64,000 nt of DNA from Malaya genurostris (lineage: Eukaryota; Arthropoda; Insecta; Diptera; Culicidae), in assembly GCF_030247185.1 (NCBI RefSeq), contig NC_080572.1, positions 125,862,405 to 125,926,404 of the forward strand, in the 5' to 3' direction. Positions 11,186 through 28,555 of the stretch are shown here, in pieces. The notes beneath the pieces are model-generated. The model was not told where the DNA came from, searched no databases, and saw only the letters and a list, made by a program, of their open reading frames with translations. Positions within the stretch are counted from its first letter, which is position 1, and each line of letters opens with the position of its first letter. The position numbers and the translations under genes are program-made.

Positions 11186-13755
11186 TAATTATTTGATTAT
11201 TTTAAATTGGAATGCTCGATCGATGAAATCGAGTGAAGATGAATTTTATAATTTTCTCAAAGTTCACAAAATTCATATTGCCATTGTGACAGAAACTTTT
11301 CTTAAACCAAATGTCAAATTGAAAAGTAATCCACATTATGTGGTTCATCGATTTGACAGGTTTACTGGAATGGGTGGTGGAGTTGCCATTTTTGTCCAAG
11401 GGCAAATTAAACATCGAATTTTACCTTCTTTCAATACTAAAGTTATTGAAAGCTTGGGAATCGAAGTTGAAACCATTCATGGAATTTATTTCATCGCTGA
11501 AGCATATTTGCCATTCCAATGCACCGGCGAACAATTAAATATCTTTAAAGGCGATTTGCAAAAACTCACAAGATATCGACCGAAATTTTTCTTAATAGTG
11601 GACTTAAATGCTAAGCATGTCCAGTGGAATTGTAGGCAAAATAACAGTAATGGTAAAATACTTCATAATCAACTCTCAGCTGGTTACTTCACAGTTCTTC
11701 ATCCCAGTAATCCTACTTGTTTCTCTTCCGTGAAAAACCCGTCTACAATTGATCTGGTTCTAACGGATCAAAGTCACATTTGTAGTGAACCGATTACACA
11801 TACTGACTTTGACTCAGATCATCTTCCTGTAACATTCAGACTCTCCAACGAAGCTATAATTAATCCTATTAGTTCTATATTCAACTATCATAGAGCTAAT
11901 TGGTTGGATTACAGATCTCACATTGAAAATCATGTGGATCGTGAAACTATTTTAGAAAGTTCTGCGGACATCAACACAGCAATTGATAATTTGAATCATT
12001 ACATTATCGAAGCTAGAAATCTTTCAGTTACCAAAGCTCAAACTAAATTAAATTCTCTTATCATCGATGACAATCTTCAACTGCTCATTCGGTTGAAAAA
12101 TGTTCGTCGACGACAATATTAACGTTCTCGTGATCCTGCTATGAAAAACATAGTTAAGGATTTACAAAAAGAAATTAAACATAGATTTACTCTTTTGCGA
12201 AATGAAAATTTCGCTAAAGAAGTTGAACAAATTAAACCATATTCTAAACCTTTCTGGAAACTTTCTAAGGTTCTTAAGAAACCTCAGAAACCAATTCCTG
12301 CTCTCTAGGAAGGAAATCAAATACTTCTTACAAATGGCGAAAAAGCTCAAAAATTTGCTCAGCAGTTCGAGAGTGTACACAATTTTAATTTGAACGTTGT
12401 GAGTCCTATTGAAAATTAAGTCTCACTGAAATATGAGCATATTTCAACCCAAGTGTTATCACTCGATGACATTATTGAGACGAATTTTGACGAAATTAAA
12501 TCAATTATTAGGAAACTCAAAAACATGAAGGCTCCTGGTAATGATGGAATTTTTAATATTCTTATTAAAAATCTTCCCGATGTTGCCTTGAGACTCCTGG
12601 TTAAAATTTTCAACAAGTGTTTTTCATTAGCTTACTTCCCAAAGAGATGGAAAAACGCTAAAGTAATTCCTATCCTGAAACCTGATAAAAATCCAGCAGA
12701 AACATCAAGTTAACGACCAATTAGCTTACTTTCTTCTATCAGTAAACTTTTTGAAAAAATTATCTTGTCGAGAATGATGTCTCATATAAATGAGAATTCA
12801 ATTTTTTTACCAGAGCAGTTTGGATTTCGTCATGAACATTCAACTACTCATCAACTTGTCAGAGTAACGAACATGATAAAAGCAAATAAATCTTCTGGGA
12901 TATGCACTGGAGTTGCTCTTCTAGACATAGAAAAGGCATTCGACAGTGTTTGGCACAAAGGTTTAATAGCAAAAATGTCTGATTTCCAGTTTCCTATTTA
13001 TTTGATCAAAATTATTTAACTGATCGTACTCTTCAGGTTGGCTATCAGAATTGTAAATCTGAATTGCTACCCGTACGAGCCGGTGTTCCCCAGGGTTCGA
13101 GCGAAGCTCCAATCTTGTATAATATTTTCACTTCTGATCTTCCAAATCTACCCGTTGGTTGTCAGAAATAGCCATTCTGTGACGACACAAGTCTGTTAGC
13201 CACAGGTAGAAATCTAAGAGTGATCTGCAGTCGCCTACAAAGAAGTTTAAATATTTTCAGTGATTATCTGTCAAAATGGAAAATCAAACCAAATGCAGCA
13301 AAAACGCAATTAATTATCTTTCCTCATAAGCCAAGAGCTTCTTTTCTTAAACCAAACAATAATCACATTCTCAAATTGAATGGCTTGGAATTGACATGGT
13401 CTGATCAAGCTAAATACTTAGGTTTAACGAAGGAATCCAGGCAAAGTGTAATAAATATATAAAATGTTTATATCCTCTTATAAACAGAAATTCTAAGCTC
13501 TGTCTTAAAAACAAATTGTTAATTTATAAACAAATTTTCAGACCAGCCATGCTTTATGCAGTACCAATTTGGTCAAGTTGTTGTTCCACCAGGAAGAAAA
13601 CGCTTCAAAGGATTCAGAATAAAATTCTGAAAATGATTTTGAAGCGTCCTCCCTGGTTTAGTACAAATGAGTTACACAGACTCACAAATATAGAACCATT
13701 AGATATAATGTCACATAATATTATAAGCAAATTCCGACAAAAATCGATGCAATAA
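11178..13755 (+). pseudogene. Jockey-clade ORF2 (AP endonuclease and reverse transcriptase), multiply broken
   Basis: The frame starts MFNNYLIILNWNARS. The endonuclease domain (about 1-230) has TETFLKP, a degraded FLIVDLNAKH (the usual G before D replaced by V), and SDHLPV. After an in-frame stop at 12121 come FWKLSKVLKKPQKPIP, KNMKAPGNDGI, RPISLLSSISKLFEK, QFGFRHEHSTTHQL, LLDIEKAFDSVWHKGL and AGVPQGSSEAPILYNIF. Motif C reads FCDD instead of F/YADD. The thumb gives KYLGLT, then RIQNKILKMILKRPPW. Further stops lie near 12306, 12418, 12711 and 13170, with a frame change near 13015. The stop codons and the altered catalytic motif show long inactivity, in contrast to the clean ORF1. Confidence 0.88.
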
Positions 13756-13803
13756 GTAAGTAGTAAGTAAGTAGTAAGTAAGTTAGTAGTAAGTAAGTTA
13801 GTA
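13753..13803. repeat. Short tandem repeat of TAAGTAAGTAG type in the Jockey 3' UTR
   Basis: About 50 bp of 'aagtaagtagt' and 'aagtaagttagt' units directly after the ORF2 stop. It is a simple-sequence expansion and is not coding. Confidence 0.8.
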
Positions 13804-14030
13804 TATAAGTTTCTTTTCCCCATTACACAATACAAGTAGGTTTAGAATTTTCCCTACACAAAAAATCTCAGAATTGCGGAAGCAAATAGTGTCCTCATGG
13901 TAATAACCAAATAATGTATATATAATAGGGCTGAAAAGTCACCACTTGTGGCTGAACACCCAATTTAAATCTTAATAATTTAATTTTAACTCATATTCCA
14001 ATAAACAGTTATTAAAAAAAATAAATAAAT

Positions 14031-14565
14031 AGTGAAAACAAATAATTGTAAATATATAAATAAATAATAAATAAACCTCCATTAAAAGTTATATATAAAT
14101 TTTATAAAACTAGTCATATGGTATAGATAAACCTATCTATATTAATTCGAAATGAATATAATATGCGCTTCATAAATTGTTTCAATGTATGTTATGTGGA
14201 CATCTAGTAATAGTTATAGGGCGTGCCAATAAATTTGACTCAGGCTGAAAATTTCATTTGTTATATGAAAATCTAGTTATATGAAAATCTAGAGTTTTAT
14301 GTTTCATAAGATTATCTTATATTTTTGACATGATGTTTAATACACTTTGTTAGCTATCATTGGAAATGCTAATAGTGAAAATCGTTAGAATATCATATAA
14401 AGTAAAAATGAAAATTTAGCTCAGTGTACTATCATAAATAATACTGTGGTATTCTTCAAAATATTTTTCTTCGATTCTTGAAAGAATAACCGAAATCGGT
14501 TTGTTTGACCGTCTACTGATAAAAATTATCAATTGGAGAAGATTTGAGGTCGATTTAGAACATAC
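14031..14565. other. Intergenic, no recognisable gene
   Basis: AT-rich sequence with a local duplication of 'atatgaaaatctag' at about 14262 and 14279. I see no other signal. Confidence 0.45.
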
Positions 14566-15894
<1,329 letters not shown>

Positions 15895-16252
15895 GCAGCG
15901 ATTAGTTTTAACAGCTTCACCAGATTCTAGAAGCTCTTGGTATACTACACCTTTCTGATCCCACCAAACACGGAGCATTGCCTTCTTGCTGAGTCGATCT
16001 TTTTTTCAGCCAATGTCCATGGTTGTACCGGATTAACTCAAGATTTTTTTTCCATTTAAGATTACTGAAATAAATCCGTTTTTATCATCAGTAACAATTC
16101 GATGCAAAACTGATTGTCGTTCGTGTCTTTGAAGCAAAATATCGCAAGTGTTTTTTCGGTTTCCAATTTGTTTTTTATTGAATTCATGCGGCACCCATTT
16201 TTCACCTTTTTGGACTTTTCTCATAGTTTTTCAACGAAATTGTGTGTTGTGC
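15895..16252 (-). pseudogene. Mariner transposase fragment
   Basis: The minus strand encodes KWVPHEFNKKQIGNRKN, LLQRHERQSVLHRIVTDDKN, then after a stop AMLRVWWDQKGVVYQELLES. These match the region of mariner transposases around the first catalytic aspartate (normally GDEKW; here TDDKN) and the WWDxxG block. Both the N- and C-terminal parts are missing and no terminal repeats are visible. The RTE fragment abuts its downstream end and the (AT)n repeat its upstream end. Confidence 0.78.
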
Positions 16253-16268
16253 AACATTTAAATTCGGA

Positions 16269-20821
<4,553 letters not shown>

Positions 20822-21109
20822 GAATCAATTATAGATTAGAACAGCCTCAATATACCAATAGAAATGAAACGATTTGATATTATACCAATAATAAATTTCG
20901 ATAATATATATTCCCGAAACACATATTGTAAGAGATCATCATAGGGTTCGTTCACAAAGGACGATTTTTCAAATCTATTATTTACTTGATTCGGTTATGA
21001 TCATTAAGAAATCATTTCCTTCGGCGATACTGCGATTTATGTTGTAGAAAAAATTGTAAACTAACTACAAAATTATTGTTTGGACGGGAATAAGGGAAGT
21101 ACAAAATTT

Positions 21110-21300
21110 TTAATTGTACAAACAGTGAATCGATTCAACAGAAGATTGCATGTATTTTGGTCGGATTCTATTTATTATACTATGTGATATTAGATCTAAT
21201 GATTCTTTATACATGAGTCTGTGCAACTCATTCATATTAAACCTAGGAAGCTGCTTTAAGATAACTTTAACAAATTCATTCTTTAAACGTTTTGAGAAAA
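21110..21300 (-). pseudogene. Jockey-clade ORF2 C-terminal remnant (unit A)
   Basis: The minus strand reads NEFVKVILKQLPRFNMNELH, then SLDLISHSIINRIRPKYMQ. This parallels the end of the Jockey ORF2 at 13600-13755 (ILKMILKRPPWFSTNELHR, DIMSHNIISKFRQKSMQ). Only the last 60 or so residues survive. Unit B carries the same remnant. Confidence 0.75.
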
Positions 21301-21545
21301 TTTCAAAAATTACCCTGAACAAGAATGGGTTGAACCTAATCGTAAAAATCTCTTGTTGTTTTGAGGGCAGCAACATAATTTCTTCTCCACATCATCGGAA
21401 ATATTGTCAGTCATTTGTGATAAAATATTCAGCACTATGAAATATCCAAAAATAACTCAAAGTCGAAGTTTTCTAAAATGTTTAGTATGAACAAGCATTA
21501 AAGTGAAATTCAGTGCCGAAATAAGTTTGATTAAGTTTATTTTTC
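21290..21545 (+). repeat. Interspersed repeat family 2 (unit A copy)
   Basis: It includes 'attaccctgaacaagaatgg', 'catcatcggaaatattgtc' and 'gtatgaacaagcattaaag'. Related copies lie at 24340-24590 and 54385-54800, with reversed diverged copies at about 36690-36872 and 63020-63145. It is non-coding; the family name is unknown to me. Confidence 0.65.
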
Positions 21546-22139
21546 CGAATCGATTGGTTGTTAAATCATATCAATCCATCAACAAATGACTGAGCTATTA
21601 TCGTTCAAAGTTGTGACGGAAAAAGTTTACGCGGCTTGCTTTGCATTTTTTAATGGACACCTTCAGCAATAAATATGTTTGCTTAGAAAATAAATAAATG
21701 AAGATCAATTCCAACCTTCGCTGAATTTAAAATATTTTGTTGAAACAACTGAAACGTTGGCCGCGTTCAAATTATGTACATTGTACAATTGATATCTATA
21801 TAAGTTTTTTCAACCCAATTGATTAGCGTGTTTCATTAATAAACCTTCAGTATAGAGAATTGAACTTGTATTGAACTGGTAATGACTACCGATTTAAACT
21901 ACCTCAATCGGTTTACTAAGATTTTGTTTTTACATTTTTTGTCTCGTCTCGAGATGGTGTAGAATTTTTAACACACTTTATCCTATAATCCTGGAACAGG
22001 CAGACGGATCCATATGAAATTCAGAAGTTTTGTATAGGACCATAAGACCATTTATTTGAATCTAAGTTTGTAAAAATCGCTCTATCAATCTCTGGGAAAA
22101 GTTAGTACATATGTTTCCATTTTGTTGTACATTTTATTC

Positions 22140-22428
22140 CATAATTCCGGAACCCGAAGTTGGATCTAAACGATGTTCAGGAATAATGTATGGGGCCGCA
22201 AAACCATTCATTTGAATGTTGGTGAAAATCGGTTCAGCCATCTCCGAGAAAAGTTAGTGCAAAAAACCGTTACATATACACATACCTACACACATACGCA
22301 CACACAGACATATTGCGATGAACTGAATCGAATGGTATATGACAATCGGCCCTCTGAAACTTGTTTCAAAAGACAGTTTTCACAGTGATTGCATAACCTT
22401 TCTATATGAAAAATGCAAAAATACTCAT
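22140..22428 (+). repeat. CA-bearing interspersed repeat, copy 3
   Basis: It carries 'ataattccggaacccgaag', 'ggttcagccatctccgagaa', a short CA-rich core, 'actgaatcgaatggtatatg' and 'gattgcataacctttctata'. It lies within unit A. Half-copies flank it at 21965-22110 and 22455-22605. Confidence 0.72.
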
Positions 22429-22612
22429 GAAAATGAAAATTTTTCACTTATCGCACTGTAGTAGCAGAACTGGAAGTCGGCTCTGGATCAATTTACGGAG
22501 ACTTTTTAAATAATTTTAATATCTTTTATTTGCATCTTAGTTTGTAAAAATCGCTTAACAAATTTCTGAGCAAAAGGAGTGTGAGTTTTCTCATAGATTT
22601 GCACATATGTTA

Positions 22613-23854
22613 ACAGTTCGGCTGAAAAGTTCGTATCGTTTAATAGAAACACACATTTTTTTGCCAAAATTCGTTATTATTCAACATAATTGCCATCACA
22701 GGCGATACAGCGATTATAGCGATCTTCCAACTTCTCGATACCATTTTTGTAGTACGATTTGTCCTTTGCCTCAAAATAGGCCTCAGTTTCAGCGATTACC
22801 TCTTCATTGCTTCTAAATTTTTTACCAGCGAGCATTCTCTTGAGGTCCGAGAACAGAAAAAATGTCACTGGGGGCCAAATCTGGAGAATACGGTGGATGA
22901 GGGAGCAATTCGAAGCCCAATTCGTTCAATTTCAAAACGTTTTCTTCTTCAAATGAGGCCGTTTTTTTGAAATTTCGTCCTTCAAACGCTCTAATAACGC
23001 TATATAATAGTCACTGTTGATGGTTTTTCCCTTTTCAAGGTAGTCGATGAAAATTATACCATGCGAATCCCAAAATACAGACGCCATAACCTTACCGGCC
23101 GATTGTTGAGTCTTTCCACGCTTTGGGTTCGGTTCATCGCGTGCAGTCCACTCAGCTGACTGTCGATTGGACTCCGGAGTGAAGTGATGGAGCCATGTTT
23201 CGTCCATTGTTATATATCGACGAAAAAAATCGGTTTTATTTCGATATAACAGCTCCAAACACTGCTCAGAATCATCAATTCGTTGTTGTTTTTGATCGAT
23301 TGTGAGCTCACGCGGCCCCCATTTTGCACAAAGCTTTCTCATATCCAAATATTCGTGAATAATATGTCCAACACGTTCCTTTGATATCTTTAGGGTGTCA
23401 GCTATCTCGATCAACTTCACTTTACGGTCATTGAAAATCATTTTGTGGATTTTTTTCACGTTTTCATCGGTAACAGCCTCTTTTGGACGTCCACTGCGTT
23501 CATCGTCTTCGGTGCTCATATGACCAGTACGAAATTTTGCAAACCACTTACGAATTGTTGCTTCGCCCGGTGCAGAGTCTGGATAACACTCATCAAGCCA
23601 TTTTTTGGTATCGGCGGCACTTTTTTTCATCAAAAAGTAGTGCTTCATCAACACACGAAATTCTTTTTTTTCCATTTTTTTCACTATAACAAAAGTAGCT
23701 TCACTCAAAATGCAATATCTCACAAACTAATAATCAGACAGCTGTCAAATTTATACACGTATGTTTTGAAGGTTGGTACTAACTGAAAATGGTATCAATT
23801 TAATTCTAGTGGCGCCCTCTCATAGAAACGATACGAACTTTTCAGCCGATCTGT
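22613..23854 (-). mobile_element. Mariner element (irritans-like), TA-flanked, inactive
   Basis: A 1242-bp element with TA on both sides (22611-22612 and 23855-23856). The terminal inverted repeats are ACAGTTCGGCTGAAAAG at the left and ACAGATCGGCTGAAAAG at the right (reverse complement), each followed by TTCGTATCGTTT. They resemble the ACAG...GGCTGA ends of Himar-type mariners. It sits exactly at the junction of two tandem duplicate units. The single transposase gene is on the minus strand. Confidence 0.95.
22677..23675 (-). pseudogene. Mariner transposase with deletion of the second catalytic aspartate
   Basis: The frame starts MEKKEFRVLMKHYFLMKKSA at 23675. The N-terminal half holds two helix-turn-helix regions with GEATIRKWFAKFRTGH and LIEIADTLKISKERVGHI. 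The linker carries ERSGRPKEAV, and the catalytic domain has YITMDETWLHHFTPESN with the first aspartate. After RPHLKKKT near 22940 the usual block with HQDNAPCH (second aspartate) is missing, about 16 residues, and reading resumes in another frame with NELGFELLPHPPYSPDLAPS (third-aspartate region). A second frame slip lies near 22860. The end, NRCIACDGNYVE, is intact. Family transposases of about 345 residues cut and paste the element at TA; this copy cannot. Confidence 0.93.
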
Positions 23855-23856
23855 TA

Positions 23857-25340
23857 TGGATCAATTATAGATTAGAACAGCCTCAATATACCAATACCTG
23901 AAGAAATGAAACGATTTGATATTATACCAATAATAAATTTCGATAATATATATATTTCCGAAACACATATTATAAGAGATCATCATAAGGTTCGTTCACG
24001 AAGGACGATTTTTCAAATCTATTATTTACTTGATTCGGTTATGATCATTAAGAAGTCATTTCCATCCGCGATACTGCAATTTATGTTGTAGAAAAATTGT
24101 AAACTAAATACAAAATTATTGTTTGGACGGCAATAAGGGAAGTACAAAATTATTAATTTTACAAACAGTGAATCGATTCAACAGAAGATTGCATGTATTT
24201 TGGTCGGATTCTATGTATTATACTTTGTGATATTAGATCTAATGATTCTTTATACATGAGTCTGTGCAACTCATTCATATTAAACCTGGGAAGCCGCTTT
24301 AAGATAACATTAACAAATTCATTCTTTAAACTTTTGTGAAAATTTCAAAATTTACCCTGAACAAGAACGGGTAGAACCTAATCGTAAATATCTCTTGTTA
24401 TTTTTCAAGCAGCAAAATAATTTTTTCTCCACATCATCGGAAATATTGTCAGTCATTTGTGATAAAATATTCAGCACTATGAAATATCTAAAAATAACTC
24501 AAGGTCGAAGTTTTCTAAATTGTTTAGTATGAACAAGCATTAAAGTGAAATTCAGTGCCAAAATAAGTTTGTTTAAGTTAATTTTTCCGAATCGATTGGT
24601 TGTTAAATCATATCAATCCATCAACAAATGACTGAGTTATTATCGTTCAAAATTGTGATGGAAAAAGTTTTTTGTCTCGTCCCTTCAAGCGATGGTATTT
24701 CAAGAATTTTTAACACACTTTATCTTATAATCCTGGAATCCGCAGTCGGATCCATATGAAATTCAGAAGTTTTATATAGTACCATATAACCATTCATTTG
24801 AATCTAAGTTTGTAAAAATCGCTTTATCAATCTCTGGGAAAAGTTAGTACATATTTTTCCATTTTGTTGTACAATTTATCCCATAATTCCGGAACCGATA
24901 GTTGGATTCAAACGCAGTTCAGGAATAATGTATGGGGCCGCAAAACATTTCATTTGAATCTATGTTGGTGAAAATCGGTTCAGCCATATCCGAGAAAAGT
25001 TAGTATAAAAAACCGTTACATATACACATACATACACACATACGTACACACAGACATTTTGCGTACTAGATGAACTGAATCGAATGGTATATGACAATCA
25101 GCCCTCAGTGTCTTGGTTCAAAAGTCCGATTTCACGGTGATTGCATAACCTTTCTATATGAAAGATGCAAAAATACTCCTGAAAATGAGTGCTGTAGTAG
25201 CAGAATTGGAAGTCGGCTCTGGATCAATTTACGGGGACTTTTTAAATAATTTTAAGGTCTTTTATTTGCATCTTAGTTCGTAAAAATCGGTTAAAAAATT
25301 TCCGAGCAAATGAAGTGCGAATTTTCTCATAGATTTGCAC
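23857..25340. repeat. Tandem segmental duplication, unit B
   Basis: This is the second unit of the duplication whose first unit is 20822-22612. It includes a Jockey C-terminal remnant (about 24185-24340, minus), interspersed repeat family 2 (24340-24590) and a CA-bearing repeat (24885-25178). Relative to unit A it lacks about 310 bp after 'ggaaaaagttt' at 24660-24670. Confidence 0.85.
24885..25178 (+). repeat. CA-bearing interspersed repeat, copy 4
   Basis: This is the unit B counterpart of the copy at 22140-22428, with the same blocks and a CA-rich core at 25018-25052. Confidence 0.72.
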
Positions 25341-25354
25341 ATATTACCTTTTCA

Positions 25355-25575
25355 TACCGGAACCGGAAGTCGGATAAAGATGAAATTCAATAACAAACTA
25401 AAACCTTCCATTTAATTCTAAGTTTCTGTAAATCGGCTCAGCCATCTTTGATAAAATCGAGTGACATTATTAGTCACATACACACAGACATACATACATA
25501 CATACTTACACACACATACACCGACATTTTGTGATTTTGACGAACTGAGTCGAATGGTATATAAAACTTTATTTG
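25355..25575 (+). repeat. CA-bearing interspersed repeat, copy 5
   Basis: It carries 'ataccggaaccggaagtcgg', 'aaatcggctcagccatcttt', an impure CA/TACA core at 25480-25520, and 'tgagtcgaatggtatataa'. It lies just outside the unit B duplication. Confidence 0.65.
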
Positions 25576-27196
25576 TTGCTGTATGTTGAGCCCCCGATGA
25601 AGCTATATTTGCAGACCAGTATTTGAAACATAATGCAATATTTTACAAATTCACTTCAGGATGGACATCAAATAGTTGTGTTGGGATTTCGAATAACCAA
25701 CTAGCGTTCTGGCATATTCAACACGAAACGAGCAGCGGCTTTACACATTTATTAGCGGCTTATTTATTTATTATGATCAGGGAAAAGCACAATTGGGCTG
25801 AAATCTCATTTTCTCTCTCTCCATCACGCATAAAACTTCCTCATCTTTTCATATCAACAAATTACAATAATCCAACAGATACATTGTCATATACTTATTA
25901 CTAATAATTAAAACTAACCCTACTGCTAACCATAATACTTAAGATATAGAGAAGGAATTTAGAAATAAGTTTTTTACGACGTTGCGAGATAGGTGATAAT
26001 TGAACACGCGAGAACATCGAATTAATTGACGACACATACTAGAAAACGGTTCGTTATAGTCGTAATTAGTGCGAGCAGATTTAATTCTGAAAAATGGATG
26101 ATGCGAGAGTTAATAGCTTAGGTTCAGATTATGTAACAATTCGGGGTAATTAGTTCGTGATTGTAACAAATCCGCCACGAAAATAGCTCTTATCTCGTTT
26201 TTGCACGAAAATTCGCATCCATGCAACGCTAATGATTTTTACACTGTCTCGGTTCAATCTTTAGTGTTGAATTACAATATACTCCATCTTACTTTAAAAC
26301 AATATTTGTATATTTTCACAAATAAGTTATAACGGTGATTACTTGTTTGCGGTTTCTTATTTAAGCAAAACGAAGTATAATCTAAAGCGGAAACAAAGTT
26401 TTAAGCCGTATACACAAATAAAAAAAAGGGAATGATAACAAATTGATACAATTCAGCTGGAACGAAACGTGATAAAACTAAACGGTTTATTACAATTGTG
26501 TGCTTCTGAAATGTTACCATCGCGATTCGTTCCGGCGGAAGATATGCAGCGAGATCCTTTTCCTGCCAATCCCAATCTTCTTGGGTAAGATACAGCCATG
26601 GCAGATTACTTTATCAGCGAAAAAGTTTTTTTTTCGCGTGCATCCATAAATTTCTGTTTTCATTTTAAACGGTTTACAAAGAGCGCGGCTGGCACGAAAG
26701 GATCCTATCTTCGGCAGCCAAAATAAGGCAAAAACGCGTCTCACTGGCGTGGCATTATTCCAACTCAATCCGATTTGATACCTTCCGCCGCTTCCATTTC
26801 TTGGGCTGCTTTCCGCGTGGTTCCGATTGAATGGAATATATGCATAGAAATTCCTAAACCCCACGCTTCCGCTTGTGAAGTAGGCAGATCTGGAAAGGGG
26901 TGCGGAAAGAAACTTTCCCAGTAATGTTGGTTGAGCACCGGAATCTCAGAATGCTTCATTTCGTCCTCCTAAAAAGCGAGTACAATTCGCATTACCGGAG
27001 AAAGTTTGAATTTCTTCGTTCAGCGTTCAATTCCCTTGTTAATATTTTCCACTTCGTTGTGCGAAGAGATTATCTGAATCTACGTTGTTTAGATGCTTAA
27101 TTGAAATATAATGGTTTTGCCGTTGAATTCGATTTGATTGTAAACATTGAAACGATTTGCTGGTTATTCGCAGTCAAACCCATCGACTGTTTGCAG
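25576..27196. other. Intergenic, no recognisable gene
   Basis: No repeat array or recognisable coding region is visible. Reading frames of up to about 116 codons at 26514-26864 (minus) and 93 codons at 25623-25904 (plus) show no motif I know. Confidence 0.4.
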
Positions 27197-28240
27197 TTTT
27201 TGCCTTTCTCATATAAGGAAGGTCGTGCAATCACTGTAAAACCGTATTTTGAATGTATATGTAGGGGAGAGTGTTTATTTACTGACACCCTTTTATTTTA
27301 AGCTTATAACTTCTGACTAAGTGCACATTACACACACACAGTCATTTATTGGCTTCTTATCCACTAATTAATGGCATTTATCATTAGTCGCTATTCGTCC
27401 ACGTGTTGCATATCACCAGAGATGCCTAGCTTTAGTTTGCAAAAACAAAAAAAATCGTGCCAATATTAAAAAGTATGTGAATTCTGAGGAATGTCGGCAA
27501 ACAATCGAAGTTCTAAAAAAGCATGTAAATAGTCTCCAGACGAAAAAAGGTTAGCAGGTAAACTATGAAATTTGATAATTTATAGACAAATTTGCAGATT
27601 TGGCATCTCTGCATATCACTGACAATTTTTCACGATTTGTGAAAAAAAAAATGGGGTGTCAGTAACCGAAATCAGTAGACATTTTGAAAATTACTACAAA
27701 AAACTTTGGTTGCGAAAATTTTGATAGCATCCGGTATTAAATCACGAAATAGATCGATTTCACTTCATAAATATTCAATCCACTCACCTTTTCGATTGAT
27801 GCTCTTCAATTTATACAACTATAAAAAAAGTTTTAAAAAACTTCTGTGCTGATTTTCACGTAATTAAAATTTGTTTTGAGCACAGCAAAAAGTACAAGCG
27901 TCTGTTTGCTTCGGTATTCAGCACAAAAAAAAACACACATGCCATTTGTCGGAATGATGCTATCTGCTTTCTGTCAAAATTTACGATGGGGAGCCGGCAA
28001 CCGAACACCTTCCCCTATGTATACCTACGTGTGTGTATGTAAATTTTTTACCCTAATTTTTTCTCAAAGATGACAGAATCGATTTTCACAAACTTAGATT
28101 CAAATGAACTTCCGTTTCCAGAATTGTATATAGAATATGTAGAAAAAAAAATGAACTCAATTTTCTCAGAGATGGCTGAATCGATTTCAACAAACTTAGG
28201 TTCAAATGAAAGGTCTTACAATCAGAAATTGGTTTGATCA
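27197..28240 (-). repeat. CA-bearing interspersed repeat, reversed copy, interrupted by a MITE
   Basis: Read on the plus strand, the left part 'gcctttctcatataaggaag' with 'tgcaatcactgtaaaaccg' is the reversed tail of the family. The right part, from 'cgtgtgtgtatgtaaa' at 28028 through 'gatggctgaatcgatttc' and 'gttcaaatgaaaggtcttac', is the reversed head. The element at 27264-28015 separates the two. Confidence 0.75.
27264..28015. mobile_element. MITE-like element with GGGGA terminal repeats
   Basis: The ends are inverted: the left starts GGGGAGAGTGTT and the right, reverse-complemented, starts GGGGAAGGTGTT. Both sides carry 'tatgta' (27258-27263 and 28016-28021), which fits a 6-bp target duplication or a TA-centred one. 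It has no coding capacity and is inserted into a CA-bearing repeat. The superfamily is not assigned. Confidence 0.6.
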
Positions 28241-28555
28241 CCAAAATGTATTGATTTTAAAGGAGAATACTTTAAAAAACAATAAAGCCTATTTTGATTA
28301 CAATCTTTTGTTCTCAATGGTTTAGTTTATAACTTATCGAGTATAAATTGATAGTTTCTCCCATTTGAAATGCTGAACGACCTTGATCATCGTGCTGGAC
28401 GATTTTTATCAAGGGTAACATTATACATCAAAGTAAAATCGACTTGTCCGAAAAAAGTAAAGCAATGTCTTGGCATTATATTCCTTTCGTGGAATTTGGC
28501 ATTTCTGTTTCAACAGATTTCGCAGCCGATTCTTAGCGTTCAGAATCATTACTTA
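28241..28555. other. Intergenic, no recognisable gene
   Basis: A short AT-rich spacer between the reversed repeat and the 3' end of the RTE element. I see nothing supportable in it. Confidence 0.4.

Larger units (their letters stand above)
9349..14030 (+). mobile_element. Near full-length Jockey-clade non-LTR retrotransposon, copy 1
   Basis: The order is 5' UTR, ORF1 (gag-like), an overlapping ORF2 (endonuclease plus RT), a 3' UTR and an A-rich end near 14013-14030. The 5' UTR contains several copies of a 'ctttttcaaggct'-type block and a duplicated segment 'gagtgatattagagtgac' at about 9529 and 9557. The probable 5' end is near 'cagtcggtgttgaacagtcg' at 9350, inferred from the Jockey habit of starting with an internal promoter. 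No RNase H domain is present, as expected for the clade. ORF2 is broken, so the copy is dead for autonomous movement. Confidence 0.85.
20822..22612. repeat. Tandem segmental duplication, unit A
   Basis: This block is repeated with few changes at 23857-25340. Both start at 'tcaattatagattagaacag' and end near 'tctcatagatttgcacatat'. The order of internal pieces is the same: a reversed Jockey 3' remnant, an interspersed repeat with 'aaatattgtcag', and CA-bearing repeats. Unit A carries about 310 bp (21622-21940) absent from unit B. Confidence 0.85.
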
